Source of the DNA: Serratia sp. H1w
GTDB lineage: Bacteria > Pseudomonadota > Gammaproteobacteria > Enterobacterales > Enterobacteriaceae
DNA: 64,000 bases
Assembly (NCBI RefSeq): GCF_000633355.1
Contig: NZ_AYMQ01000106.1
Coordinates: 1 to 64,000, forward strand
Direction of reading: 5' to 3'
Shown: piece after piece, positions 7,709 to 15,549 of the stretch
How positions within the stretch are numbered: position 1 is the stretch's first letter
Layout: each line of letters opens with the position of its first letter
The notes under the pieces: generated by a model
What the model saw: only the letters and a program-made list of their open reading frames with translations
Databases searched by the model: none
Told to the model about the DNA's origin: nothing
Translations under genes and position numbers: made by a program

Positions 7709-9481
7709 ATGCACATTCAGACCGACACCACACTCCTGAGCGACCCACGCCGACAAGCCTCCTTGCTTTACTGGCAAGGGTTTTCCGTTAAGCAGATCGC
7801 GGAAATGCTCAACCAAAAGGCACCTACAGTGCAGAGCTGGAAGCAGCGTGAAAAATGGGACGCGATTGCGCCGATTTCCCGCGTGGAAACCAGCCTGGAA
7901 GCGCGGATTATTCAGCTCATTTTGAAGGGCAAAAAGGAAGGCAGTGACTACAAAGAGATTGACCTGTTAGGCCGCCAGATTGAGCGCCTTGCGCGGGTTA
8001 ATCGCTACATGGCCACCGGCAGTGAGGCCGACCTCAACCCCAACGTGGCCAACCGCAACAAAGGGGAACGCAAGAAGCCGAAAAAGAACCTTTTCAGCGA
8101 GGAGGCGATTGCCAAGCTGGAACAGGTATTCTTTGATGATTCGTTCGACTATCAGCTCGGCTGGCACAAGGCCGGGCTAACGCACCGTATCCGCAACATC
8201 CTGAAATCGCGCCAGATTGGCGCAACGTTTTATTTCGCCCGCGAGTCACTGCTGCGCGCCCTGAAAACCGGCCACAATCAGGTGTTCCTCTCGGCAAGCA
8301 AGACACAGGCGTATGTGTTTCGTGAGTACATTATTCAGTTTGCCCAGATGGTTGATATTGAACTGAGCGGCGACCCGATTGTGCTCGGTAATAACGGCGC
8401 AAAGCTGATTTTCTTGGGCACCAATTCCAACACCGCGCAGAGCCATAACGGCGACCTACTGGTCGATGAGATTTTCTGGATACCAAATTTCCAAAAGCTG
8501 CGCAAAGTCGCCTCCGGTATGGCCTCGCAAAAGCACCTACGGTCAACCTACTTTTCTACCCCGTCCACCCTAGGGCATGGAGCTTTCCCATTCTGGTCGG
8601 GCGAACTGTTCAACAAAGGCCGAAAAAGCACTAAAGAGCATGTAGAGATCGATATCAGCCACAGCGCGCTAGCGGCGGGAAAACTCTGTGGTGACGGCCA
8701 ATGGCGGCAGATTGTGACTATTGAGGATGCGCTCGCCGGGGGCTGTGATTTATTCGACCTGGACATGCTGAAACAGGAAAACAGCGCTGACGATTTCCGC
8801 AACCTGTTTATGTGCGAATTCGTGGACGATAAAGCCTCGGTGTTCCCGTTTGAGGAACTGCAGGGCTGCATGGTCGACAGCCTGGAGGAGTGGACTGATG
8901 TTAACCCTTATGCGGCGCACCCCTTCGGTGACCGCCCGGTGTGGGTCGGTTACGACCCCGCGCACACCGGTGACAGTGCCGGGTGTGTGGTACTGGCTCC
9001 GCCAATGGCCGCAGGTGGTAAATTTCGCATCCTGGAGCACCACCAATGGAAAGGCATGGACTTTGCCACCCAGGCGGCATCCATTGAAGCGCTGACCAAA
9101 AAATACCACGTGGAATATATCGGCATTGATGCCACCGGTATTGGCCAGGGCGTTTTCCAGCTTGTCAGGGTGTTCTACCCTGCAGCGAGGGAAATTCGCT
9201 ACAGCCCCGAAATAAAGACCGCCATGGTGCTGAAAGCCAAGGACACCATTGGCAGTGGCCGCCTGGAATACGACATCGCGCACACCGATATTACAAGGTC
9301 ATTTATGTCCATTCGCAAGACCATGACCGCCAGCGGGCGCAGCATCACTTACGACGCCAGCCGCAGCAAAGAAGCCAGCCACGCCGACGTCGCGTGGGCA
9401 GCCATGCACGCCCTGTTAAACGAACCACTCACCGCCGCCAATGGCCAACCATCCCGGTCTATCCTGGAGTTCAACCGATGA
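7709..9481 (+). CDS. P: terminase large subunit (P2 gpP-like ATPase)
   Basis: Packaging ATPase and nuclease, 590 aa from MHIQTDTTL. That ATG has GAGGG upstream; an in-frame ATG ten codons earlier lacks one. Residues 15-50 are a helix-turn-helix (LLYWQGFSVKQIAEMLNQKA). The ATPase has a Walker-A-like loop in ILKSRQIGATFYFARE near residue 170 and Walker B LLVDEIFWI near 250. The C-terminal nuclease has VGYDPAHTGDSAG and IGIDATGIGQG acidic motifs. Its stop overlaps the Q start (ATGA). Confidence 0.93.
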   Translation: MHIQTDTTLLSDPRRQASLLYWQGFSVKQIAEMLNQKAPTVQSWKQREKWDAIAPISRVETSLEARIIQLILKGKKEGSDYKEIDLLGRQIERLARVNRYMATGSEADLNPNVANRNKGERKKPKKNLFSEEAIAKLEQVFFDDSFDYQLGWHKAGLTHRIRNILKSRQIGATFYFARESLLRALKTGHNQVFLSASKTQAYVFREYIIQFAQMVDIELSGDPIVLGNNGAKLIFLGTNSNTAQSHNGDLLVDEIFWIPNFQKLRKVASGMASQKHLRSTYFSTPSTLGHGAFPFWSGELFNKGRKSTKEHVEIDISHSALAAGKLCGDGQWRQIVTIEDALAGGCDLFDLDMLKQENSADDFRNLFMCEFVDDKASVFPFEELQGCMVDSLEEWTDVNPYAAHPFGDRPVWVGYDPAHTGDSAGCVVLAPPMAAGGKFRILEHHQWKGMDFATQAASIEALTKKYHVEYIGIDATGIGQGVFQLVRVFYPAAREIRYSPEIKTAMVLKAKDTIGSGRLEYDIAHTDITRSFMSIRKTMTASGRSITYDASRSKEASHADVAWAAMHALLNEPLTAANGQPSRSILEFNR

Positions 9482-10509
9482 GCAAGCGCAGCCGCCGCAA
9501 CAAAAAGGTCACCGCAACCACCACGCAGCCCGCCCAAGCTACGCAGGCGTTTACTTTTGGCGAGCCGTCACCGGTACTGGATCGCCGCGACATTCTGGAT
9601 TACACCGAGTGCGTCGGGAACGGCAAGTGGATAGAGCCACCAATCAGCTTTTCCGGGCTGGCGAAAACCTTTCGCGCTGCCGTGCATCACAGCTCACCGA
9701 TTTACGTAAAGCGTAACATTTTGGTCAGCACCTACATCCCACACCCGCTGTTATCTCAGCAGGATTTTAGTCGCTTTGCACTGGATCACTTGGTGTTCGG
9801 TAACGCCTTTTTGGAACAGCGATTAAGTGTCAGCGGCAAACTGCTAAAGCTCGTCACCTCCCCGGCCAAATACACCCGGCGCGGCGTAGAGCATGGCGTT
9901 TACTGGTTTGTGCAATCCTTTACCGAGCCGCACAGCTTTGCCCCAGACAGTGTTTTTCACCTGCTGGAGCCGGACATTAACCAGGAGCTTTACGGGATGC
10001 CGGAATACCTGAGCGCGCTTAACTCGGCATGGCTGAATGAGTCCGCCACCCTGTTCCGCCGCAAGTATTATCAGAACGGGGCGCACGCCGGTTACATCAT
10101 GTATGTGACCGACGCAGCCCAAAGCACTACCGACGTGGATGCGCTGCGCGAGGCGATGAGTAATTCAAAGGGATTGGGTAATTTCAAGAACCTGTTTTTC
10201 TATGCGCCGAACGGAAAGCCTGACGGCATTAAAATCGTGCCGCTCAGTGAGGTGGCCACCAAAGATGATTTCTTTAACATCAAGAAAGTCAGCGCGGCTG
10301 ACCTGATGGACGCCCACCGCATCCCCTATCAACTGATGGGGGGCAAGCCGGAAAACGTGGGGTCCGTTGGCGACGTCGAGAAGGCGGCCAAGGTGTTTGT
10401 ACGCAACGAGCTGACGCCGCTCCAAGAGCGCATCAAGGAAGTTAATGACTGGCTTGGCGTTGAAGTCATCCGGTTTAAAAAATACACCCTCGACGACAAC
10501 AACGAGTAA
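9478..10509 (+). CDS. Q: portal protein (P2 gpQ-like)
   Basis: Portal vertex protein of the PBSX/P2 family, 343 aa, the ring through which DNA is packaged and to which the tail is joined. The ATG at 9478 is coupled to the P stop and starts MSKRSRRNKK; the longer in-frame ORF start inside P is rejected. Family stretches include QDFSRFALDHLVFGNAFLEQ and YGMPEYLSALNSAWLNESAT. It is followed at once by a terminator and then cos. Confidence 0.93.
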   Translation: MSKRSRRNKKVTATTTQPAQATQAFTFGEPSPVLDRRDILDYTECVGNGKWIEPPISFSGLAKTFRAAVHHSSPIYVKRNILVSTYIPHPLLSQQDFSRFALDHLVFGNAFLEQRLSVSGKLLKLVTSPAKYTRRGVEHGVYWFVQSFTEPHSFAPDSVFHLLEPDINQELYGMPEYLSALNSAWLNESATLFRRKYYQNGAHAGYIMYVTDAAQSTTDVDALREAMSNSKGLGNFKNLFFYAPNGKPDGIKIVPLSEVATKDDFFNIKKVSAADLMDAHRIPYQLMGGKPENVGSVGDVEKAAKVFVRNELTPLQERIKEVNDWLGVEVIRFKKYTLDDNNE

Positions 10510-10516
10510 CACCACA

Positions 10517-10540
10517 GCCGCCAATCCAGGCGGCTTTTTT
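10517..10540 (+). terminator. terminator after Q
   Basis: A GCCGCC/GGCGGC stem with loop AATCCA is followed by TTTTTT seven bases after the Q stop. It is a canonical intrinsic terminator for the P-Q transcript. Confidence 0.85.
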
Positions 10541-10680
10541 AAACCCACGCTGTAACGCTCTCAGACGCCCGCCACGGCGCGTAGACCCTCACCCTGCCCC
10601 AGATTTAACCTCAAAAATTCAACGCCACCACAGCGCGGGAAATCAATTGTTTTTTGAAAATAAAATTCAATCTGCGCGCA

Positions 10681-10699
10681 ATGCTATCCCCACCACGCC
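10681..10699. other. cos site (cohesive-end sequence)
   Basis: The sequence atgctatccccaccacgcc reads on the other strand as ggcgtggtggggatagcat. This differs at two of 19 positions from the P2/186-type cohesive end as I recall it (ggcgtggcggggaaagcat). It lies between Q and the tin/old slot, the place of cos in P2. Confidence 0.75.
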
Positions 10700-10721
10700 T
10701 GCCCGCTTCATGGGTCGCTTT

Positions 10722-10737
10722 TAATGCAGTTGCATTA
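10722..10737. repeat. 16-bp palindrome next to cos
   Basis: TAATGCA-GT-TGCATTA is a perfect inverted repeat 22 bases from cos. It could be a protein site for packaging or a silent remnant. No known family is assigned. Confidence 0.45.
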
Positions 10738-10819
10738 GCTCGCCCAAGTTACGCCAATGCTGGCGTTGTGATAGATCAGCTGCGAACTTCATTGCTTTCA
10801 AAATCATGCACGTGAATGC

Positions 10820-10847
10820 AAAAAAAAACCGCCTTCAAGAGGCGGCT
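10820..10847 (-). terminator. terminator of the exonuclease-kinase operon
   Basis: Read on the minus strand, a GCCGCCTC stem closes around TTGA with GGCGG and runs into eight or nine T. It lies 13 bases after the kinase stop and is a strong intrinsic terminator. Confidence 0.87.
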
Positions 10848-10860
10848 TTAGCAGCTTTAA

Positions 10861-12504
10861 CTAAGCTCTACATTCAACCAAAAGGTAAACTAATGGGCGT
10901 TCTGCTGTTCCGTTTTTCTTAGCAACAAAGGCAGAGACCTTATGTTTTGCAATTTTTCGCTTCAGTTCCATACATAACACTTTGTTTATATAGCCTAGCT
11001 TCCCACTATCATGTATGACTGCTATTGCATGAGGATCAAACGGGTTATCTGTTTCTGGTACAAGTTCAACCAAGTCCCCAACCATTACTTTAGATAAATC
11101 AAGCCCTTCCTGATAACGAGTTCCGGCCACTTCAAAAAGTAGTTCCCCTTCGCCATTAAAAATCACTGGATCGGGTACTAAACAAAAACCATCGCCTGGT
11201 GACTTAGCCCCTGTATATCCAAGCAGTGCAAAATCAGACCCTTCGAAAGGATATGGAAGTAAATGTTGGGCCAAATACTCAGCAAAATCTTTTCTTTTGC
11301 GTGGAGGTAAACGACGAACAAACGGGTCAAGCACGTTGTTCGTATGCTCTTCACTTTTCAGGCTAAATGCTGGATGTCCTGCAAAGCCTTTCTCTTGTGC
11401 TTTAACATAATCATCTGAATGAAAATGGTATGTAAAGACGTAAGCACCATCTTGTTGTCGATCAATCTGACCAACAACATAACGAGTGCCGCCTGTAGTT
11501 GGCTGCCATGTCAGAAGCAACCGTGTAGGTTCCATTATTCTGCTTATAGTACGCATATTTAGAATCAGTGATAACCTTAAGTATCTACGCCTCAATAAAC
11601 GAATCGTCCAATCCGCTCGTTCACGTGTGAACGGCACATCGGTCCTAATCTCGCAAAGTGAATCTATCTTGTTAACTAGTTCCTGAAAATCGAATGTAAA
11701 TTTCTGGGCTAAGTGCGCTTTTGACTGTTCATCAAGAGCCAAATCTTGTATAGAAAATATATGACCTAATCGTTCGCGTGTGTCACTCCGATTCTTCCGT
11801 AAATGATGGCAGCCACGCTGTATGTAGTCATCAAGCTTTTGATGTGTCCATCCTCTGATTTTCTCGATGTATCTCTCATGCCCAAGACTGGTCCCATTAT
11901 CGAAAAACGGAGCAAGATACCCTTTAACCTTAGGGGGGGAGTCTCCCAATGCAGCTTCAGGTATAAAGACAAACCCCCAGTTCTCCTGATGTCGATCGCT
12001 ATTGCCAATGAATGCATCAAAAAGCAGCATATCGTAAAGCCATATCGCCCAATCTGTAGATATCACGCTACGAATACTAAAAGCTCTACAAATTAAGCGT
12101 AGATCATCAAGGTTATGGTGTCTTCCTGAAGTATCATCAAAATCCTTTATGAGCACATGAAAAAAATCAGAAGCATGAACAAAGAGCTGGCTGTTTTGAT
12201 CGTAAAACCACTCAAGTAAAGCCCCGTACTCATATACACCGCTTCCTATCTCTCTTCGGGCTGGTAACGCTTTAGGAACATGTACCCCCATAGCATTACC
12301 GACGATATAAGCAACAGTTTCCATCCAGTATTGGTCAGGAAAAGCTTCCCTCGAGAGCTTAAAAAGGTAAGGCCACTCAGGCTTTATCCCTTCAGGTGCA
12401 TCTCTCGGTGACCATAGCATTTTTTTATCCCTCGCCCCTCTAGGAAAAATGCCATGCTCGTCGTCTTTGCGCCAGCTTGTTACATCTATTAATTTGATAT
12501 CCAT
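10861..12504 (-). CDS. HipA-type kinase with C-terminal HIRAN domain (accessory, putative defence)
   Basis: Predicted protein kinase of 547 aa. The kinase core starts almost at the N-terminus: ATP lysine K49 in YLFKLS, helix-C glutamate E62, catalytic loop D170 with N175 in GNSDRHQENWGF, and metal-binding D202 in FFDNGTSLG. These correspond to the HipA family pattern. Residues about 328-450 (VVGQIDR, YVFTYHF, HPAFSLKSEE, PFVRRLPP) resemble the small N-terminal subdomain of HipA, here placed after the kinase. Residues about 457-525 (FEVAGTRYQ, ETDNPFDPHAIAV, GKLGYINK) are a HIRAN domain, known in HLTF to bind DNA 3' ends. The start is 10 bases after the exonuclease stop, so the two form an operon. 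The genes look AT-richer than the phage around them. Anti-phage or growth-control function is inferred from the tin/old location; the substrate is unknown. Confidence 0.8.
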   Translation of the reverse strand: MDIKLIDVTSWRKDDEHGIFPRGARDKKMLWSPRDAPEGIKPEWPYLFKLSREAFPDQYWMETVAYIVGNAMGVHVPKALPARREIGSGVYEYGALLEWFYDQNSQLFVHASDFFHVLIKDFDDTSGRHHNLDDLRLICRAFSIRSVISTDWAIWLYDMLLFDAFIGNSDRHQENWGFVFIPEAALGDSPPKVKGYLAPFFDNGTSLGHERYIEKIRGWTHQKLDDYIQRGCHHLRKNRSDTRERLGHIFSIQDLALDEQSKAHLAQKFTFDFQELVNKIDSLCEIRTDVPFTRERADWTIRLLRRRYLRLSLILNMRTISRIMEPTRLLLTWQPTTGGTRYVVGQIDRQQDGAYVFTYHFHSDDYVKAQEKGFAGHPAFSLKSEEHTNNVLDPFVRRLPPRKRKDFAEYLAQHLLPYPFEGSDFALLGYTGAKSPGDGFCLVPDPVIFNGEGELLFEVAGTRYQEGLDLSKVMVGDLVELVPETDNPFDPHAIAVIHDSGKLGYINKVLCMELKRKIAKHKVSAFVAKKNGTAERPLVYLLVECRA

Positions 12505-12514
12505 ATCTTTCCGA

Positions 12515-13066
12515 TTACCCGGCTAATGCGCGAAAAGCAGCACTCACGTAAGCCACTTGGAATTTCGCATCTCTAAGAGCGTGATGAGCATCAGTAGCGT
12601 TAAGGGAAAAATTTGCCCTAACATCAACATTCTTGAGGCACTTAGCCAGTTCAACGATGGTCCGTACATCCCGGTCATTACGAAATCGCCACGGAAGTTT
12701 TTGGGCATGTTTACGGTAAACTGCTGCTAAGATAGCGTTATCAAAGCTGGCCCCATTCCCCCACACCTGCACATCATCGTTACTACAACCTTGTACAAAC
12801 AGAGAGAAATCCTGTATGGCCTCATGCAAGTCAACAGCAGATGGATCATTAAAAACAGCCCTTGCTGAATCACTTTGTGCCATCCACCATTGTAAAGTTC
12901 TTGGTTCTACGAGCGAATTTTCCAATGCGGATGATATCGTTATAACCCTATAAAACTCATCTCCGCACTCGCCAGTAAGAGGTTCAAAGAACACGGCTCC
13001 AATTGAAATCAAAGGAGCTTCTGTAGACACTCCTAAGGTTTCTATGTCAAGCATTATGTTGTTCAT
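12515..13066 (-). CDS. DEDDh 3'-5' exonuclease (Rv2179c/RNase T-like), accessory
   Basis: Nuclease of 183 aa from MNNIMLDIETLG, with GGAGGA five bases upstream. An ATG seven codons earlier is less likely. All five DEDDh residues are seen: D7 and E9 in LDIETLG, D109 in GASFDNAIL, and H161 and D166 in AHHALRDAKF. Length and pattern fit the Rv2179c-like exoribonuclease group or a phage RNase T/DnaQ relative. Whether it prefers RNA or DNA cannot be told from sequence. It is the first gene of the operon that ends with the HipA-HIRAN kinase and lies directly behind an SOS-type promoter. Confidence 0.83.
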   Translation of the reverse strand: MNNIMLDIETLGVSTEAPLISIGAVFFEPLTGECGDEFYRVITISSALENSLVEPRTLQWWMAQSDSARAVFNDPSAVDLHEAIQDFSLFVQGCSNDDVQVWGNGASFDNAILAAVYRKHAQKLPWRFRNDRDVRTIVELAKCLKNVDVRANFSLNATDAHHALRDAKFQVAYVSAAFRALAG

Positions 13067-13209
13067 TTTATCCTCCACCCAAAACACAGTTCGGGGAAAC
13101 GTAAGTTGTTGAAATAACGAACCAAGTATTTACTACATTCTATACTAAAATATTCGAATTCCAAAACTCCAGCTTTTGCAAGCCGTTACAGCTTTTCAAG
13201 CTAGAAATA

Positions 13210-13249
13210 CTGTATACACATACAGTATCATAGTTGAGATATAATTCAA
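13210..13249 (-). promoter_or_regulatory. LexA box and promoter of the exonuclease-kinase operon
   Basis: CTGTATACACATACAG at 13210-13225 is a CTGT-N8-ACAG LexA site with an almost perfect palindromic centre. On the minus strand a -35 TTGAAT (13249-13244) and a -10 TACTGT (13227-13222) are 16 bases apart, and the -10 lies inside the LexA box, so LexA would block it. The -35 overlaps the A stop codon. The untranslated leader would be about 135-150 nt. Confidence 0.75.
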
Positions 13250-15549
13250 GTGAAACTATTAAAGCTTACCCAGTCATTTAAAGACGGATAAACGAATTTT
13301 TTCGTGCTGTAAGTGACAGTTGCGCCTCGAGCCAGCGCCCTCAGCTCCCACAGTTCGGCGGTGATACCATCCTGTGCCAACTCAAACCGGATTTTAGGAA
13401 TCCGGTCACGTTCCGCTGACGTCAGGCGGGCTGATGGGGCATCAACTCGCGATTTATTGCGGTTTTTTACGTGCTGCTGGCCGCTGGCCTTTGGTGATTG
13501 CCTCCTCACGGCGTCCTTGAGCACCTTGGCGACGTCCGGGTCATTCCAACTAACATCCCCGCCCTCAATCAAATTCATCACCGCTGTGACGTACTCAGGC
13601 GGCGTAACAGTCAATACTGGCTCCGGTTCTCGCTCATCCTCCCCACAGTTATTGACAGGACTCCGAGGCGCGCCAGAGGCGCTTTTTAAGGTCAAGAGAT
13701 CCAAACCATCAACGTCAACGGCCTTGCGAACAATACGCCATTCTGTTGTACGGGTTTCAAATACATGACCACGGCCAAGGTGCGGCGCGAAGATGCCGAC
13801 CACCTTTTGCACCTCCTCATCGTAGGCATTCGGCTCATCTGCCACTTTGCGTGCTACACGCACGGTCTGAACGTCACGCGGCACGTTTGCCCCACCCTGC
13901 CCAGCGATGTAGGCCGCAAAGTCACCCGCAGACGCCGCAGCGCGAACAGCCTCAACGCGCTCGTCAAAGCTCTCGGCCAAACTAATCCAGCGGAGGCAGT
14001 TGGCACGGCACTCACGATATGCGCCCATGGTAGGAACGCCGATGGATTTGAATTGAGGGATACGCCACGTAGACGCCCAGGAGGTCACCGCAGCAGCCAT
14101 GTCTCGCAAAGGTTTGCCAGTGTCATGGTCAATCTCGCCATCCAGCGCATAGCCGTCGATATTCTTGGCAATGTATTTAGCGATGTAACCCGCAGCGCCG
14201 CCTTTATTCAGGTGCTTGCAGTCAAAGCGGTTTTTGGCAGCACCACGCTCGCCAGCATCCTCTTTCATGGCGTACCGACGCATGATGTCGATAACATCCT
14301 GACGCTGCTGGCGCTCGCAAAACAGCATCATATGCCAGTGCGGCGTACCGTCGTGATGTGGCTCAACAACGCGCATACCGTAAACACTCAAGCCGTAGTC
14401 CTTAAACGCGGTGCGCATCTTGCTCCAGATGCCGACAAGATAGCGCTGGCCATCCTTTGGTGAGAAAGCCTCTAAATCCCAATTGTGGTTAAACTGAACC
14501 TGGGGGTTATCTTTCTTACCGACAACGCGCGTCGGGTGGTATTTGGAAGGCGTGGTAAGGGTGATAAACATGCCTGCATGTTTCTGGCCGGCAGCATACT
14601 TTTCTATCCCCGCAATGGTGTTCATCAGTTCCATGCGACGGATTTCCGGGTTAGAAATGCTCGCCATCACTTTATCAATCAGGTCTAGGCGCTCACCGGT
14701 TTCGACGTTCTCTAAGTCGCACCCTTTCAGGTATTCCATATTGGCCAGTCGCCGCGCCTGCACATCCCTGATGGCCTGCTTGCTGGCGTATGGGTATTTG
14801 TTGCGGTTGACCTCACCGGCAGCTATCAGCAACGCCTCGCGCCAGCGCGTGCGCAGTGCTTTCAACTGACGTTCCCACCACTCGGAGTTAACCAGCCGTG
14901 ACAAGCTGTCAATCGCTGAGGCGGCATCAAGCGCACCTTTGCGATATTTGCGCCAGTGCATCGGGGTAACATTAAAAGCGCGGGCCATATTGCCGACATG
15001 GCCATAAAAATCAGCCTGCACGCTGTCGCTGATTAACCCGGTGTTATCGCCGCCATTGGCTTCGATAAACTCCTCGCAATAACGCTCATAGTTCTGCATT
15101 AACTGCCCGGAGATGCGGTCAGCAAAGCGCCGTAACTCTTTATCATCCATACCCGGCAGGCGCGCATAATTGTCCACCTCAGCCATAAAACATGGCGACG
15201 CGTTGGTATTCATGGCGTTTTTAGCGTTAACGATTTCAATGCGTGGCCAGATGCGGCGCTCAAATTGGAGCACTAGCCATTTATTGGCATCGTGTATCCC
15301 CTTCTCTTTCAGCAGGTAAGCATGGCGCGACAGGAAAATCGCACCGAGGAAATGCGGCAGAGAGTGGATATTGCGTAAAACAGCTTGCCCCTGAGCGTGC
15401 TGCTCACGGGTAAGCGGTTTCTCTTTGCCAATGGCTTGTTTGGGTGCATTCCATGGGTAAACACCGACAAACGGCTCGCCGGTGTTGCCTGGAAACGGTA
15501 ATGGTGGGGTCGGGGCGATGCGGCCCCGATTGCTATTACTCACTCGCAC
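13246..15549 (-). CDS. A: replication initiation endonuclease (P2 gpA-like)
   Basis: Rolling-circle initiator, 767 aa, that nicks the phage origin. The HUH-type motif is in GTPHWHMMLFCE near residue 405 and the tyrosine motif in YIAKYIAKNIDGYAL near 458, the pair that cleaves DNA in this family. A GTG start overlaps the end of the PAPS-reductase-like gene; a second GTG two codons later is equally possible. In P2 the origin lies inside A. It is the last gene of the early operon, and downstream comes the SOS-type promoter of the accessory block. Confidence 0.9.
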   Translation of the reverse strand: MRVSNSNRGRIAPTPPLPFPGNTGEPFVGVYPWNAPKQAIGKEKPLTREQHAQGQAVLRNIHSLPHFLGAIFLSRHAYLLKEKGIHDANKWLVLQFERRIWPRIEIVNAKNAMNTNASPCFMAEVDNYARLPGMDDKELRRFADRISGQLMQNYERYCEEFIEANGGDNTGLISDSVQADFYGHVGNMARAFNVTPMHWRKYRKGALDAASAIDSLSRLVNSEWWERQLKALRTRWREALLIAAGEVNRNKYPYASKQAIRDVQARRLANMEYLKGCDLENVETGERLDLIDKVMASISNPEIRRMELMNTIAGIEKYAAGQKHAGMFITLTTPSKYHPTRVVGKKDNPQVQFNHNWDLEAFSPKDGQRYLVGIWSKMRTAFKDYGLSVYGMRVVEPHHDGTPHWHMMLFCERQQRQDVIDIMRRYAMKEDAGERGAAKNRFDCKHLNKGGAAGYIAKYIAKNIDGYALDGEIDHDTGKPLRDMAAAVTSWASTWRIPQFKSIGVPTMGAYRECRANCLRWISLAESFDERVEAVRAAASAGDFAAYIAGQGGANVPRDVQTVRVARKVADEPNAYDEEVQKVVGIFAPHLGRGHVFETRTTEWRIVRKAVDVDGLDLLTLKSASGAPRSPVNNCGEDEREPEPVLTVTPPEYVTAVMNLIEGGDVSWNDPDVAKVLKDAVRRQSPKASGQQHVKNRNKSRVDAPSARLTSAERDRIPKIRFELAQDGITAELWELRALARGATVTYSTKKFVYPSLNDWVSFNSFT

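Larger units (their letters stand above)
10541..10860. other. non-coding cos region
   Basis: About 320 bases with no credible ORF lie between the Q terminator and the end of the accessory operon. They hold the cos sequence (10681-10699), a perfect palindrome (10722-10737) and the terminator of the opposing operon. In P2 this is the non-coding left end of the packaged genome, where terminase binds. Confidence 0.7.
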
